A model generated the notes under the pieces. The model ran no database searches, was not told the DNA's origin, and worked only from the letters and a program-made list of their open reading frames with translations. Position numbers and translations under genes: made by a program. 64,000 bases of DNA, from contig JBBSFE010000013.1 in NCBI GenBank assembly GCA_038239005.1, forward strand, positions 20,526-84,525, in the 5' to 3' direction. Positions 35,673 to 44,122 of the stretch are shown here, piece by piece; the stretch's first letter is position 1; each line of letters opens with the position of its first letter. The stretch comes from DASXHD01 sp038239005. Lineage in GTDB: Bacteria; Myxococcota_A; Polyangia; Polyangiales; Polyangiaceae.

Positions 35673-36305
35673 ATGGAGAATTTCGATTTACCCCCATCGA
35701 TCTTGCTCGGCTTCCTCGGTGCGACGCTTTTGCTAGTGTTTCTCGCCTGCGCCGTAGGAACGCCGGTCGCGATATTTCGCGATCTTGCGAAGCGGAGCGC
35801 GACGAGCTGGCACGGTGTCGACCAGAAGCCCCTCGGCGCCGGCGCCTATCGGACGTCGGTCGTGCGCATGGGCATCGTGATGCGCATGCCCGTCGTCGTT
35901 TCGGTGGCGAGCCTGACGTCGCTCTACATCGTGGCTGCGGCGGTGCTGATGTGCCCGTACTTCTTCGTCGTCTCGGTGCTCGAGATCGCGTCGCACCACG
36001 TCGGCCCGTGGACGGTGTTCAGCGTCTACGCCGTCGTGTTTCTCGTCGCGATCGCGGCGCTTGGCGGATGCCTCGTGCGTCGTTCGCGTTTGATCGCACG
36101 CGCGGCGCGCGTCGTTGCGTGCTGGGAGACACTCTCGTTCGGCGTGGTCACGTTCGTGCTGGTTCGCAACGAGTCCCCACTCCTGGCCGCGGCGTTCGCG
36201 GGCGTCGCATCGATGCACACGCTGTGTCTCCTCGCGGCCGCGCGCGCGCACGAACACGCGAGCAATCGCGTCGAGTCGCATGATATCGTCGCGTCGTGCG
36301 CGTGA
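35673..36305 (+). CDS. Integral membrane protein of unknown function
   Basis: A 210-residue hydrophobic protein with about five transmembrane helices (around residues 8-30, 70-95, 100-120, 130-150 and 160-195). No motif is recognised. I chose the ATG at 35673 (MENFDLPPS) over one at 35610, which lies inside the divergent AlaX-like gene. The 3' end overlaps the thiS GTG by 10 bases. Confidence 0.65.
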   Translation: MENFDLPPSILLGFLGATLLLVFLACAVGTPVAIFRDLAKRSATSWHGVDQKPLGAGAYRTSVVRMGIVMRMPVVVSVASLTSLYIVAAAVLMCPYFFVVSVLEIASHHVGPWTVFSVYAVVFLVAIAALGGCLVRRSRLIARAARVVACWETLSFGVVTFVLVRNESPLLAAAFAGVASMHTLCLLAAARAHEHASNRVESHDIVASCA

Positions 36306-36496
36306 TGATCAACGGCGAATCACGCGAGCTCCCGCGCTCGATGTCCGTCGCCGACTTGCTCGTGCATCTCGAGCTCACGTCGGGCCCGGTTGCCGTGGAG
36401 CTCAATCACGAGATCGTTCCGCGCTCCGAGCACGCATCGCGCACCGTCGACGACGGCGCCACGCTCGAAATCGTTCACATGGTCGGCGGCGGTTAG
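36296..36496 (+). CDS. thiS: Sulfur carrier protein ThiS
   Basis: A 66-residue ubiquitin-like protein: MRVMINGESRELP, SVADLLVHLEL, VAVELNHEIVPRSEH and the C-terminal VGGG whose Gly-Gly end is thiocarboxylated to carry sulfur to the thiazole synthase. The start is GTG at 36296, with an alternative ATG at 36305. It is separated from thiG and thiE. The stop overlaps the PlsC stop as TTAG. Confidence 0.88.
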   Translation: MRVMINGESRELPRSMSVADLLVHLELTSGPVAVELNHEIVPRSEHASRTVDDGATLEIVHMVGGG

Positions 36497-37257
36497 AGCA
36501 AGCGATCGGCTTCGGCACGAGCGCGTGTCACTTCGGCGATGACGGCCTGGCGCGTTTGCTCGGCCAGCGCTTGTGCGCGCATTCCGCGTTTGGCCTCGAT
36601 GGGAGCGCCGACCGAAACGACCACGAACGATTTCGCCGCGCCCGCCATGCGTGCGAGATGCTCGGGAAACGTTTCATCGAGAAAAGCGGCGCCCGAGCCG
36701 CGCGAATAGGCGAGGCCCACGGGCACGACGGGCGCACCGCTGCCGATGACCGAAGACATGCCGCCCGGATGAAACGGATGGACCTCGTCTCCCGCGAACG
36801 TGGTGCCCTCCGGAAAAATCGTGACCGTGGCTTTCGCGACCAGGAGATCGCGCATCGCGCGAATGGTTGCGGCGCCGCTCGATTTGCTGCTTCGGTCGAC
36901 GAATACGGTGCCGAGCTTGCGCCCGCCGATGCCGATGAGGGGCCACTTCGAGAGATCGGCGCGGCTCACCATGCGCCCACCAAACGTGCGCAAGAGAACC
37001 AGAACGTCGGCAACACCGCGATGATTCGAAACCACGAGGCGCCCATGATCCGCGGTCGCTTTCGGCGATTCGCCGATTACGAGCACGCGAATGCCAAACG
37101 ATCGGAGGATCATCGAGCACCACACACCGACCCATCGATCGCGAAGCTGCTCGTGCTCTTGCGACGTCACGGCGTCGTGGAGCGCGAACGCGCCGAGCAT
37201 CGCCGGCGTGATTGTGACAAAGCTCGCGACGCGTGCGATCTGCCGGAGCCGGCTCAC
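36493..37257 (-). CDS. 1-acyl-sn-glycerol-3-phosphate acyltransferase family protein
   Basis: A 254-residue PlsC-type acyltransferase. Motif I is NHRGVAD (HX4D) near residue 75 and motif III is FPEGTT near 145; VPVGLAY is the fourth block. An N-terminal hydrophobic helix anchors it to the inner membrane. The start is GTG at 37257 (VSRLRQIARVASF), overlapping the PLD stop as GTGA and preceded by GGAGG; the longer frame upstream lies inside the PLD gene. Last gene of the ECF operon, suggesting phospholipid remodelling. Confidence 0.9.
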   Translation of the reverse strand: MSRLRQIARVASFVTITPAMLGAFALHDAVTSQEHEQLRDRWVGVWCSMILRSFGIRVLVIGESPKATADHGRLVVSNHRGVADVLVLLRTFGGRMVSRADLSKWPLIGIGGRKLGTVFVDRSSKSSGAATIRAMRDLLVAKATVTIFPEGTTFAGDEVHPFHPGGMSSVIGSGAPVVPVGLAYSRGSGAAFLDETFPEHLARMAGAAKSFVVVSVGAPIEAKRGMRAQALAEQTRQAVIAEVTRARAEADRLL

Positions 37258-38375
37258 CACAACCTCCGCATGCCGTACGCCATCCACTCGAGAGCGCGGC
37301 GTGTCGCGGGGCGGGCGCGCCATTCGTCGAGCTCGACGCGACGCGCGGTGCTGCAATCAGCGTCGAACCAGCCGCGCACGTGGCGCGCGAAGGCTTCGTC
37401 CTCGATGGCGAGATTGACTTCCATGTTCTTGCGCCACGAGCGTTCGTCGAGGTTGTAGCTGCCGATCGTTGCGAATGATTCGTCGATGATGGCGGTCTTG
37501 GCGTGCATGACGCGATCACGCAGCATGTAAATCTCGACGGCATGCTTGAGCAGATGCTCGAAGAACGCTTCGACCGCGAACTGCACCATCCGAACGTCGC
37601 CGTGCTCCGGAACCAAAACGCGCACGCGCACGCCGCGCTTGGCCGCGTGCGTCAGCGCGCCGCGGACGGAGCGATTCGGGACGAAATAAGGGTTCGCGAT
37701 GTCGATCGTCGACTTCGCGAAGTAGATGCGACGCAAATACTCGCGGTGGATGTCGCGGCGCTTCCGCCACGGGTTCGCGAGCACGACCACACGGCGCTTG
37801 CGGCGTTTCTGCACGGGCCGCAAATCGGCGGGAGGCATCGAGAGTGTCGCGCGGCGCCACGTGTCGAAGAAGAGCGCGCGAAGCTCGTGTGCGACATCGC
37901 CGCGAACGCCGACCATGTCGTCGCGCCAGCCGTCGCCGCCTTCTTCGATCGGTAACCATTGCCGGCTCAAGTTGATGCCGCCGGTGAAACCAAGGAGGCC
38001 GTCGATCACGAGCAGCTTGCGATGGTCGCGGCGCTCGAGCACGTCGAGCGTGAGCGTGTTGCGGAGCGGGAAGATCGCGTGAAACGGAACGACCTCGCCA
38101 CCCGCGCGCACGAGCGTTGCCCAAAAACCCGGCGTGATCGACATGCTGCCAATGGCGTCGTAAATCACGCGGACGCGCACGCCGGCGCGCGCCCGCTCGA
38201 CGAGCGCGTCGAGAAAACGCAAGCCCACCGCATCGGGGCTCACCCAATACATTTCCAAGAGAACTTCGCGCTTCGCCGCCGCGATCGCGGCGAGCATCGC
38301 GGGGTAGGCTTCCTTGCCGTCGCGAAGCAAACAGACTTCGTCGACGTCGACTTTGAACCACACGGGCTCTGTCAT
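37254..38375 (-). CDS. Phospholipase D family protein, cardiolipin synthase-like
   Basis: A 373-residue protein with two HKD motifs: HRKLLVIDG near residue 117 and HAKTAIIDE near 290. FTGGINLSRQW follows the first, and SYNLDERSWRKNMEVNL follows the second, as in ClsA/ClsB proteins that join two phosphatidylglycerols into cardiolipin. There are no N-terminal membrane helices, so it is ClsB-like in plan. It overlaps the M16-like gene by ATGA. Confidence 0.9.
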   Translation of the reverse strand: MTEPVWFKVDVDEVCLLRDGKEAYPAMLAAIAAAKREVLLEMYWVSPDAVGLRFLDALVERARAGVRVRVIYDAIGSMSITPGFWATLVRAGGEVVPFHAIFPLRNTLTLDVLERRDHRKLLVIDGLLGFTGGINLSRQWLPIEEGGDGWRDDMVGVRGDVAHELRALFFDTWRRATLSMPPADLRPVQKRRKRRVVVLANPWRKRRDIHREYLRRIYFAKSTIDIANPYFVPNRSVRGALTHAAKRGVRVRVLVPEHGDVRMVQFAVEAFFEHLLKHAVEIYMLRDRVMHAKTAIIDESFATIGSYNLDERSWRKNMEVNLAIEDEAFARHVRGWFDADCSTARRVELDEWRARPATRRALEWMAYGMRRLW

Positions 38376-40615
38376 GGCGTTCTGCCCCCGTCGGGGATCA
38401 CGAAGCGCGTCGTCGAAGAACCACGCGGACGCGCGGCGACGATCACGAGCGCATCGTCGCGCAGCGTGGCCGCAGCGGCGCGAACGCGGTCGAGCGGAGG
38501 ATCAGCGGCGGCGACTTCATCGCGAAAGAGAACGACGAGGCGTTGGCGTGGGTCGGCGAGCCGCGCGGCGCGTTCGTGATCGCTGCGCTTTTTCGAGCGC
38601 GCGAGGTCGGCGTCCGTGATCGCGCCTTGGCGCATGCGATCGAGTAATGCGCGAACCTGGCCGACAGCTGCGTCGAGCGCATTCGAGGGGGCCTCGATGT
38701 GAATCGCAATCGCCCGGCCACCGGGAGGACCCACCGCGCGCGCACCATACGTGCGAGCGAGACCGTCGCCGAGCGCGGCCGCGAGCAATCCATCGGGGCC
38801 GTCGAGCAAGCTTGCGATCGATGCTGCTTCGGCTGAGATCGCGTCGGGCACCATCGCGGCAATGTAGACCTCGCTCGAGCCGTCGTCCGTCGTGACGGAG
38901 TACGTTCCGGGCTTCGGCGTTGTGGCGCTCGCTTGCGCTGGGCAGGCGCGCGAGGTCGTGCGCGTGATCCAGCGATCGACGCGAGCAACCGCGTCTTCAG
39001 CGTGTGGACCGCTCGTGTTCGCGATCACGGCAAGGCGGAGCGGCCCGCGTCGAAGTGCTTCAGCACGCGCGGAAATCACGGCCTCCGAGATGCGCAAAAG
39101 CCCGAACGACGTTCCCGTCGGCAAAACCGTGGCCGGGCGACCCGGCGCAATCGCTTCGGCGAGCGCAGCAAGACCCGGCCGCGCAGTTTCGAGAAGCTGG
39201 CTTTGTGCGGCGCGGCCACCTTCGATCGGATCGACGAGAAACGCACGGCCGAGCCCATCAGCAAGCTTGCCGGCGTCGCGATCGGACGCAATCACGCCGA
39301 CGCCGTCGCTCGCGATCCACGGCTCGGCGCTCATGACGTGATCGCGTAGAGCGCGCGCGACGGCAACGACAAACGCAGCCGAGGCCCCTGCGTCGGCGTC
39401 GGACTCGCCGGCGGTTCCGCACGGTGATGCGAGGAGAACCCACGATGCAGGTTGTCCGGACTCGATGCGCGTACGTGGCTCAACAACACGCGCATCGAGC
39501 GCATGTGTGGCGTCGGCGATTGCCCGAGCGAGAGCGTCGCGTGTGCCCGCTGCGGGTGACGCCACGCTCACAACGACGCGAGGGGCCGCGTCGGAGCGTG
39601 CTGCGCTTCCGGACGCCAAGGCAATCAACGCGGCCTGCTCGGCTGCCTCGCCGGCGTCGGTCGGCGCGACGAGGTCGACATCGTTTCCGATCGCAACACG
39701 CATCTCGCGCGTGACGAGAGCGATCGCCCGAGCCGCGCGCAGGATGCCGCGGCTCGTCGCGCCTTCGTCCATTTCGAGCGCGAGCGATGTGCAGGCGCCT
39801 TCACTCGAAAGCGCAGCGCTTACTGCACGCACACGCACGCCAGGATCGCTCGCGGCGAGCATCGCGATGAGTGGAGCACGCGCGTCGGCAAGCGTACGCG
39901 CCGCAGCGGCCACGCGAAGATCGCCGCGCCATGCGACATCGAGCATCGACATGCTCGCGGGGAGCCCGGTCGAGTCGTGCACCGCGAGCGCGGCGCCGTC
40001 GTCCGATGGAGGGGCCAGCGTTCCGCTCGGAAGCGCCGGCGCGTGCTCCATCGGGGCGCTTCCAACGACACCAAATGCAACGCGCTCACGCACGATCGCA
40101 GCTGCGCGCCACGACTCGAGGTCGATCGCGCTCGGCAACGACAAATCACCCGGCGGAACGAGCGTGCCTATGCACGCTGCAATCGGGAGCTCCTCTGCGG
40201 TCACGCGTGGAAGCGCGCCAAGCGCTGCGAGCTTGCGTCGTACACGCGCCAGATCCGTCGATGGCGTAATCGGTGCCGAGATGATCGCGACGAGCTCTGC
40301 GACGTTCGTGGCCACGATTCGAACACCGTCCGCTTGCGGCGTGACGCGAACGCCTTCGCGCTCGAACACACCTGCGAGCGCAACCGGAACGACGGCGCCA
40401 CGCGAACCAATTTTGGCCGTCGACACGAACGCAGCACTTGCTCCCACAGGATCGCCGCTGCGCGTGACGATCGCGAGCGCGGCTTTTCCAGGCTCGCGCA
40501 CGATGCGCATCGCTTTGGGTGCCGCGACTGCTCGCGCGGTACCGACATTCGGCGCCGCACCCGCACATCCCATCGCAACCACGGCCACGAGCGCGCGCGC
40601 TCGCGCGAAGCTCAC
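38372..40615 (-). CDS. M16-peptidase-like lipoprotein without catalytic motif
   Basis: A 747-residue protein from GTG at 40615, which overlaps the previous stop as GTGA. It has a lipobox VAMGC (Cys17). The layout follows paired M16 halves, with the C-terminal signature DADLARSKKRSDHERAARLA, but no HxxEH or its inverse is present in the N-terminal half, so a zinc protease activity is unlikely. Probably a structural or chaperone relative, as non-catalytic M16 subunits are in other systems. It sits between a sigma-linked lipoprotein and phospholipid enzymes. Confidence 0.75.
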   Translation of the reverse strand: MSFARARALVAVVAMGCAGAAPNVGTARAVAAPKAMRIVREPGKAALAIVTRSGDPVGASAAFVSTAKIGSRGAVVPVALAGVFEREGVRVTPQADGVRIVATNVAELVAIISAPITPSTDLARVRRKLAALGALPRVTAEELPIAACIGTLVPPGDLSLPSAIDLESWRAAAIVRERVAFGVVGSAPMEHAPALPSGTLAPPSDDGAALAVHDSTGLPASMSMLDVAWRGDLRVAAAARTLADARAPLIAMLAASDPGVRVRAVSAALSSEGACTSLALEMDEGATSRGILRAARAIALVTREMRVAIGNDVDLVAPTDAGEAAEQAALIALASGSAARSDAAPRVVVSVASPAAGTRDALARAIADATHALDARVVEPRTRIESGQPASWVLLASPCGTAGESDADAGASAAFVVAVARALRDHVMSAEPWIASDGVGVIASDRDAGKLADGLGRAFLVDPIEGGRAAQSQLLETARPGLAALAEAIAPGRPATVLPTGTSFGLLRISEAVISARAEALRRGPLRLAVIANTSGPHAEDAVARVDRWITRTTSRACPAQASATTPKPGTYSVTTDDGSSEVYIAAMVPDAISAEAASIASLLDGPDGLLAAALGDGLARTYGARAVGPPGGRAIAIHIEAPSNALDAAVGQVRALLDRMRQGAITDADLARSKKRSDHERAARLADPRQRLVVLFRDEVAAADPPLDRVRAAAATLRDDALVIVAARPRGSSTTRFVIPDGGRTP

Positions 40616-41415
40616 TGGACCAAGTCGGCCGCGGAGCGGGGGCAAACGTAGATGTTGAAAAAGAAGTCGACGATGCCGGTGATCGACTTGAAGTGCGTGC
40701 CCGCGGCGAACGAGTTCGAGCCGTTCGTGCCCGTCCACGCCTGCAAATCCCAGAGCTCGTTGTTCACGAAAGGCCCGGTCGTGTTGGTCGTGAGCGCGGC
40801 CGTGACACGGCCTTTGCCATCCGACGGCGCCGGTGCGTTCGTCACGGTGACGTCGAGCAGCGTGACGAGGGTTCCCATCCACTTTCGGGCGGTCGAGAAA
40901 TCTTGGAGGTCGGTGATGTTTACCGGAATCGGCGCGGGCAGCGTCATCTCGAATTCTTGGTGCACTTGCGGCTTGCTCATTTGCGGCAAGAACGACGTTC
41001 CGAAATTCACCGTCGTGCCGATGGTGTGCTCTTCGGTGTACTGCCCATCGAGCTGAACGACGTCACCTGGCGCGAGCCGCAGATTCGCCGGGACGAATGT
41101 GGGCGCGTACATGCTGATGCCCGCAAACGGCCCCGCGATGTCGGCGTCTTGGACGAAGATGGTGCCGCGGCTTTTGCCGTCGTGCGTTTCGTCGAACGTG
41201 TCGACGGTGGTGACGATCACGCTGGTGACGCTGACGCTGCGACCGGCTTGTGCGTTCGCGGGATTTTGCACGTCGCGCAAACGTGCGCCTGGGCCGAGCG
41301 GATTCGGGTTGAGCGTGGCGGGCTGATCGTTGTCCTTGCCAGAGCTGCAAGCCAGAACCACGAACAAGAAGGAGGTGAGGACCCCGTATTTCACGGGGCT
41401 CTCATACCACGTCAT
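40612..41415 (-). CDS. Lipoprotein with OB-fold-like domain, function unknown
   Basis: A 267-residue protein with a lipoprotein signal (VLTSFLFVVLAC, Cys23). The mature part is beta-rich, with RSVSVTSVIVTTVD, GTIFVQDADIAGPFAGISMY and LAPGDVVQLDGQYTE, a pattern resembling OB-fold nucleic-acid or carbohydrate-binding exported domains. It ends FFFNIYVCPRSAADLVQ. The ATG at 41415 overlaps the ECF stop (ATGA); a GTG 24 bases downstream is an alternative start. Confidence 0.72.
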   Translation of the reverse strand: MTWYESPVKYGVLTSFLFVVLACSSGKDNDQPATLNPNPLGPGARLRDVQNPANAQAGRSVSVTSVIVTTVDTFDETHDGKSRGTIFVQDADIAGPFAGISMYAPTFVPANLRLAPGDVVQLDGQYTEEHTIGTTVNFGTSFLPQMSKPQVHQEFEMTLPAPIPVNITDLQDFSTARKWMGTLVTLLDVTVTNAPAPSDGKGRVTAALTTNTTGPFVNNELWDLQAWTGTNGSNSFAAGTHFKSITGIVDFFFNIYVCPRSAADLVQ

Positions 41416-42020
41416 GCCGCGCGTTGCATGGCCTCGAGGCGAGCCTGGATTTTGTGTTTCTTCGAGTAGACCGTCTTCACGCTGATCTTCATGCGCGCGG
41501 CAATCACGGTCGGGTCGAGGCCTTCGCCGAAGTAGAGCGCGGCGAATGCGCGGTCGCGTGCGCTGAAGCTCTCGAGCAAGCGTTGGGCAATGTTGGCGCG
41601 CTGGCGGAGCGCGACAGACTCGAAGGGATCGGGTGTCTCGGCGGCGAGATCGGTCGCCTCGGAGAGAGCGGCCTTGCCGGGCTCGCGACGAACCGACCGG
41701 AGGTAATCGTACGCCGCGTTGATTGCGAGAAGACCCATCCAGCTCGAGAAGCGATTGCCGCGTTCGGGGTCGAACGTGCGGAGCTTGTGCATGTCGTTGG
41801 CGAGAAGCGATAGGCGGAGTGTGGCGCCGATCTCGCGGACATCATCGGCGCTCACGACGGAAGCGAAGCGACGCGTCACCTTCAAGATGCAGCGGTCGAT
41901 GAGACGCTCGTAGCGTCGCTCGAACTCGCGCCAAGCGAGAGGTTGCGTCTTCACGAGACGCGCGACCAATTGTTCGTCGGTCCACGTCGTCGCGTCGGAG
42001 AATGACTGCCTCGTGTTCAT
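41412..42020 (-). CDS. ECF-type RNA polymerase sigma factor
   Basis: A 202-residue sigma factor. Region 2 covers AWREFERRYERLIDRCILK to FSSWMGLLAINAAYDYLRS. Region 4 includes LDPTVIAARMKISVKTVYSKKHK, a helix-turn-helix for the -35 element. No anti-sigma gene is adjacent. I chose the ATG at 42020 (MNTRQSFSD) over one 33 bases upstream. First gene of a five-gene overlapping operon, with an inverted CGTAAC half-site array upstream that may be its own promoter or operator. Confidence 0.9.
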   Translation of the reverse strand: MNTRQSFSDATTWTDEQLVARLVKTQPLAWREFERRYERLIDRCILKVTRRFASVVSADDVREIGATLRLSLLANDMHKLRTFDPERGNRFSSWMGLLAINAAYDYLRSVRREPGKAALSEATDLAAETPDPFESVALRQRANIAQRLLESFSARDRAFAALYFGEGLDPTVIAARMKISVKTVYSKKHKIQARLEAMQRAA

Positions 42021-42088
42021 GACGACCCATAGTGCAGCCGGCATGCCACACACCGAACCGCTGAAAACGCCGCAAATCAGCGATCGTT

Positions 42089-42147
42089 CGTAACACTCGG
42101 AGCGTAACGTCTCGTCACATTCGGGAAGACGTTACGGTGCTGTTACG
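42089..42147. promoter_or_regulatory. Cluster of four CGTAAC half-sites with a perfect 10-bp inverted repeat
   Basis: CGTAACGTCT (42103-42112) and AGACGTTACG (42127-42136) form a perfect inverted repeat with a 14-base spacer. Outer half-sites CGTAAC (42089-42094) and GTTACG (42142-42147) flank it. The cluster lies between the ECF gene start at 42020 and the end of the Fe-S gene, whose stop it includes. It may be an operator or autoregulated promoter region for the ECF operon, or a terminator of the Fe-S gene. Confidence 0.5.
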
Positions 42148-42560
42148 GAGCCTCGTCGCGACAGAACGAACGCGCGAATCGCGCGCATCGGCACGTCCGT
42201 TGGGCAAACGTGCTCGAGCTCCGCAAGATGCGCGTCGTCCACGGCTTCGAACGAACGCGCCGCGGCTGCGAAGTCCGGCATGCTTCGCGACGACGCCAAC
42301 ACCAGATCCATCACGCCGGCAAACGCGCCCTTTGAAGCGACGATGCGCGAGGCCTCGCCGATGTTGCAGCGACCACACGCAATGCATCGGCTGAACGTCG
42401 GTAGAGCTTTGCGATCCGCTTCGCTGACGGCCGTGAGCCCTTCTTTTTCGGCGTAGCTCGCCTCGAACGCTCGGAGGCCTCGGCGAGCACCGAAAAACGG
42501 CGCAAGCAGCGTTTTCACGAGCGCCCACGCGAGGATCAGCGCTGCGTGAAGCCGTTCCAC
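42132..42560 (-). CDS. Small membrane-associated protein with one Fe-S-type cysteine motif
   Basis: A 142-residue protein. One N-terminal hydrophobic helix (residues 6-24) precedes Cys59, Cys62, Cys65 (CIACGRC) and Cys119 followed by Pro (HVCPTDVP), the ligand set for a single [4Fe-4S] cluster, as in heterodisulfide reductase C or fumarate reductase subunits cut down to one cluster. No redox partner gene is adjacent. It is divergent from the Spy-like gene, with about 97 bp between the starts. Confidence 0.75.
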   Translation of the reverse strand: MERLHAALILAWALVKTLLAPFFGARRGLRAFEASYAEKEGLTAVSEADRKALPTFSRCIACGRCNIGEASRIVASKGAFAGVMDLVLASSRSMPDFAAAARSFEAVDDAHLAELEHVCPTDVPMRAIRAFVLSRRGSVTAP

Positions 42561-42657
42561 GCTCCCGCCTTATCACGCTCTTCATGTTTCTTCATCGTTT
42601 GCCATGCGCGGGCTTAACGCTGACTGCGCAAGGTAGTTCGTGAACGGAGGATCACGC

Positions 42658-43263
42658 ATGATCGGTTTCATAGTCGGTACGGTTTGTTTGGTGGCGCTCG
42701 TCAAAGTGCTTCGGCACGGGCGCCACGGCGGCTGGGGCCACGGCCGCGGCTGCGGTCACGGTTACGGAGGTTTCGGTGGTGGTGGCTGGCACGGCCACGA
42801 TCACGGTCACGGTCACGATCACGGCGGCTTCGGTCGCTGGGGACGCGGTGGTGGCGGCTGGGGTCCCGGTTTCGTGATGCGCGGACTCTTCACGCGTCTC
42901 GAGACGACACCGGGTCAGGAGAAAGTCATTCGCGATGCGTTCGACAAGGTCAAAGAGACGGTGCGTGAAGCTCGCGGCGAATGGCGCGACACGTCCGACC
43001 TCACGAGCTTGCTACGCGGCGAAACGTTCGATCGAACGGCAGCGGAAGGTGTGAGCGGAAAGGCCGACGCATCGTTCGCGAAAGTTCGCGTCGTCATGCT
43101 CGAGTCTCTCGCGCAAATCCACGAGGCGCTCGACGATCGCCAGCGTCGCATCCTCGCGGACATCGTCGAATCGCGCGGACGCGGTTTCTGGGGTGGCGGT
43201 GATCGCAGCGACCGCGGCGATCGCGGGCGTCACGTGAGCGATCACGACGAAAGGTGGGTGTGA
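42658..43263 (+). CDS. Spy/CpxP-like periplasmic metal- or stress-sensing protein
   Basis: A 201-residue protein. The N-terminus is one hydrophobic helix (IGFIVGTVCLVALVKVL). A Gly/His-rich metal-binding-type segment follows (HGHDHGHGHDHGG). The C-terminal helical part (TTPGQEKVIRDAFDKVKETV, SLAQIHEALDDRQRRILADIV) matches the LTxxQ-type Spy/CpxP/HCP fold. The start is ATG 42658 with a GGAGG eight bases upstream; an earlier GTG at 42640 is less likely. First gene of a tight six-gene run with a two-component system. Confidence 0.85.
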   Translation: MIGFIVGTVCLVALVKVLRHGRHGGWGHGRGCGHGYGGFGGGGWHGHDHGHGHDHGGFGRWGRGGGGWGPGFVMRGLFTRLETTPGQEKVIRDAFDKVKETVREARGEWRDTSDLTSLLRGETFDRTAAEGVSGKADASFAKVRVVMLESLAQIHEALDDRQRRILADIVESRGRGFWGGGDRSDRGDRGRHVSDHDERWV

Positions 43264-43264
43264 G

Positions 43265-43432
43265 ATGCGCCGTCGAATTTTGATTGCTGCTCTCGCACTC
43301 GGAACCATTGGTGGATACGCCGCCGGGTTCGCCCATATGCGCCATAGCTCGTGCCACGGTGGAGATTGGAACAATAATGCTCGCTACGCTCACCACACCG
43401 ACTGCGCTGACCGCAACAGCGATTCGCGCTAG
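43265..43432 (+). CDS. Small 55-aa His/Cys-containing membrane or exported peptide
   Basis: An ORF starting one base after the Spy-like stop and ending 13 bases before the response-regulator ATG. It has an arginine-rich start and a hydrophobic helix (ILIAALALGTIGGYAAGFA, residues 5-23), then a short extracytoplasmic tail with five His and two Cys (HMRHSSCHGG, YAHHTDC). The layout suggests a membrane-tethered metal-binding micropeptide. I recognise no homologue. Its position makes it a likely genuine gene. Confidence 0.6.
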   Translation: MRRRILIAALALGTIGGYAAGFAHMRHSSCHGGDWNNNARYAHHTDCADRNSDSR

Positions 43433-43445
43433 TCATGTCACGGCA

Positions 43446-44120
43446 ATGCGTGTGCTCCTCATCGACGACGACGCTCGGCTGTTCGAGCTGCTCTCGAGCT
43501 ACCTCGAGCAGAACGGCGTCTCGGTGAAGGGCGCGCGTGACGGCAAGCTTGGCCTGCAAATGCTCGAGGAGGGCGGCGTCGATGCCGTCCTCCTCGACGT
43601 CATGATGCCCGGCATCGACGGGCTCGAAGTGTGCCGCCGCATCCGGCAGACAAGCAACGTGCCCGTCCTCATGCTCACCGCGAAGGGCGACGAAACCGAT
43701 CGCGTCGTGGGTCTCGAAATCGGCGCGGACGACTACATCGCCAAACCGTTTTCGCCGCGCGAGCTCCTCGCGCGCATTCGCGCCGTGATTCGGCGCGTCC
43801 AACCCGAGACGCCCGTCGAGCGCCTCTCGGCCGGAAACATCTCGATCGATCTCGGGCGGCGCGAAGTGTTGCGCGCCGATCAACGCGTCGAGCTCACCGG
43901 GATCGAGTTCGACATCCTCGTTGCGCTCGTGCGCCGTGCGGGCCGCGTCGTTCCGCGCGACTCGCTCTTGTCGGAAGCCGGCCGCGGCGACGTCGTCGTC
44001 GGCGAGCGCACCGTCGACGTCCACATTTCGCATTTGCGACAAAAGCTCGGAGACGATCCGAAAGGGCCCCGTTTGATCAAAACGGTGCGCGGAGTCGGCT
44101 ACGTTTTGTCGAAGGAGTAA
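43446..44120 (+). CDS. OmpR-family response regulator (CpxR/RstA-like)
   Basis: A 224-residue regulator. The receiver has LLIDDDARL, phospho-Asp in VLLDVMMPGIDG, MLTAKGDE and DYIAKPFSPREL. The C-terminal winged helix includes ERTVDVHISHLRQKL and IKTVRGVGYVLSKE. Two bases separate it from the histidine kinase start, so it is the cognate regulator. Confidence 0.95.
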   Translation: MRVLLIDDDARLFELLSSYLEQNGVSVKGARDGKLGLQMLEEGGVDAVLLDVMMPGIDGLEVCRRIRQTSNVPVLMLTAKGDETDRVVGLEIGADDYIAKPFSPRELLARIRAVIRRVQPETPVERLSAGNISIDLGRREVLRADQRVELTGIEFDILVALVRRAGRVVPRDSLLSEAGRGDVVVGERTVDVHISHLRQKLGDDPKGPRLIKTVRGVGYVLSKE

Positions 44121-44122
44121 AC

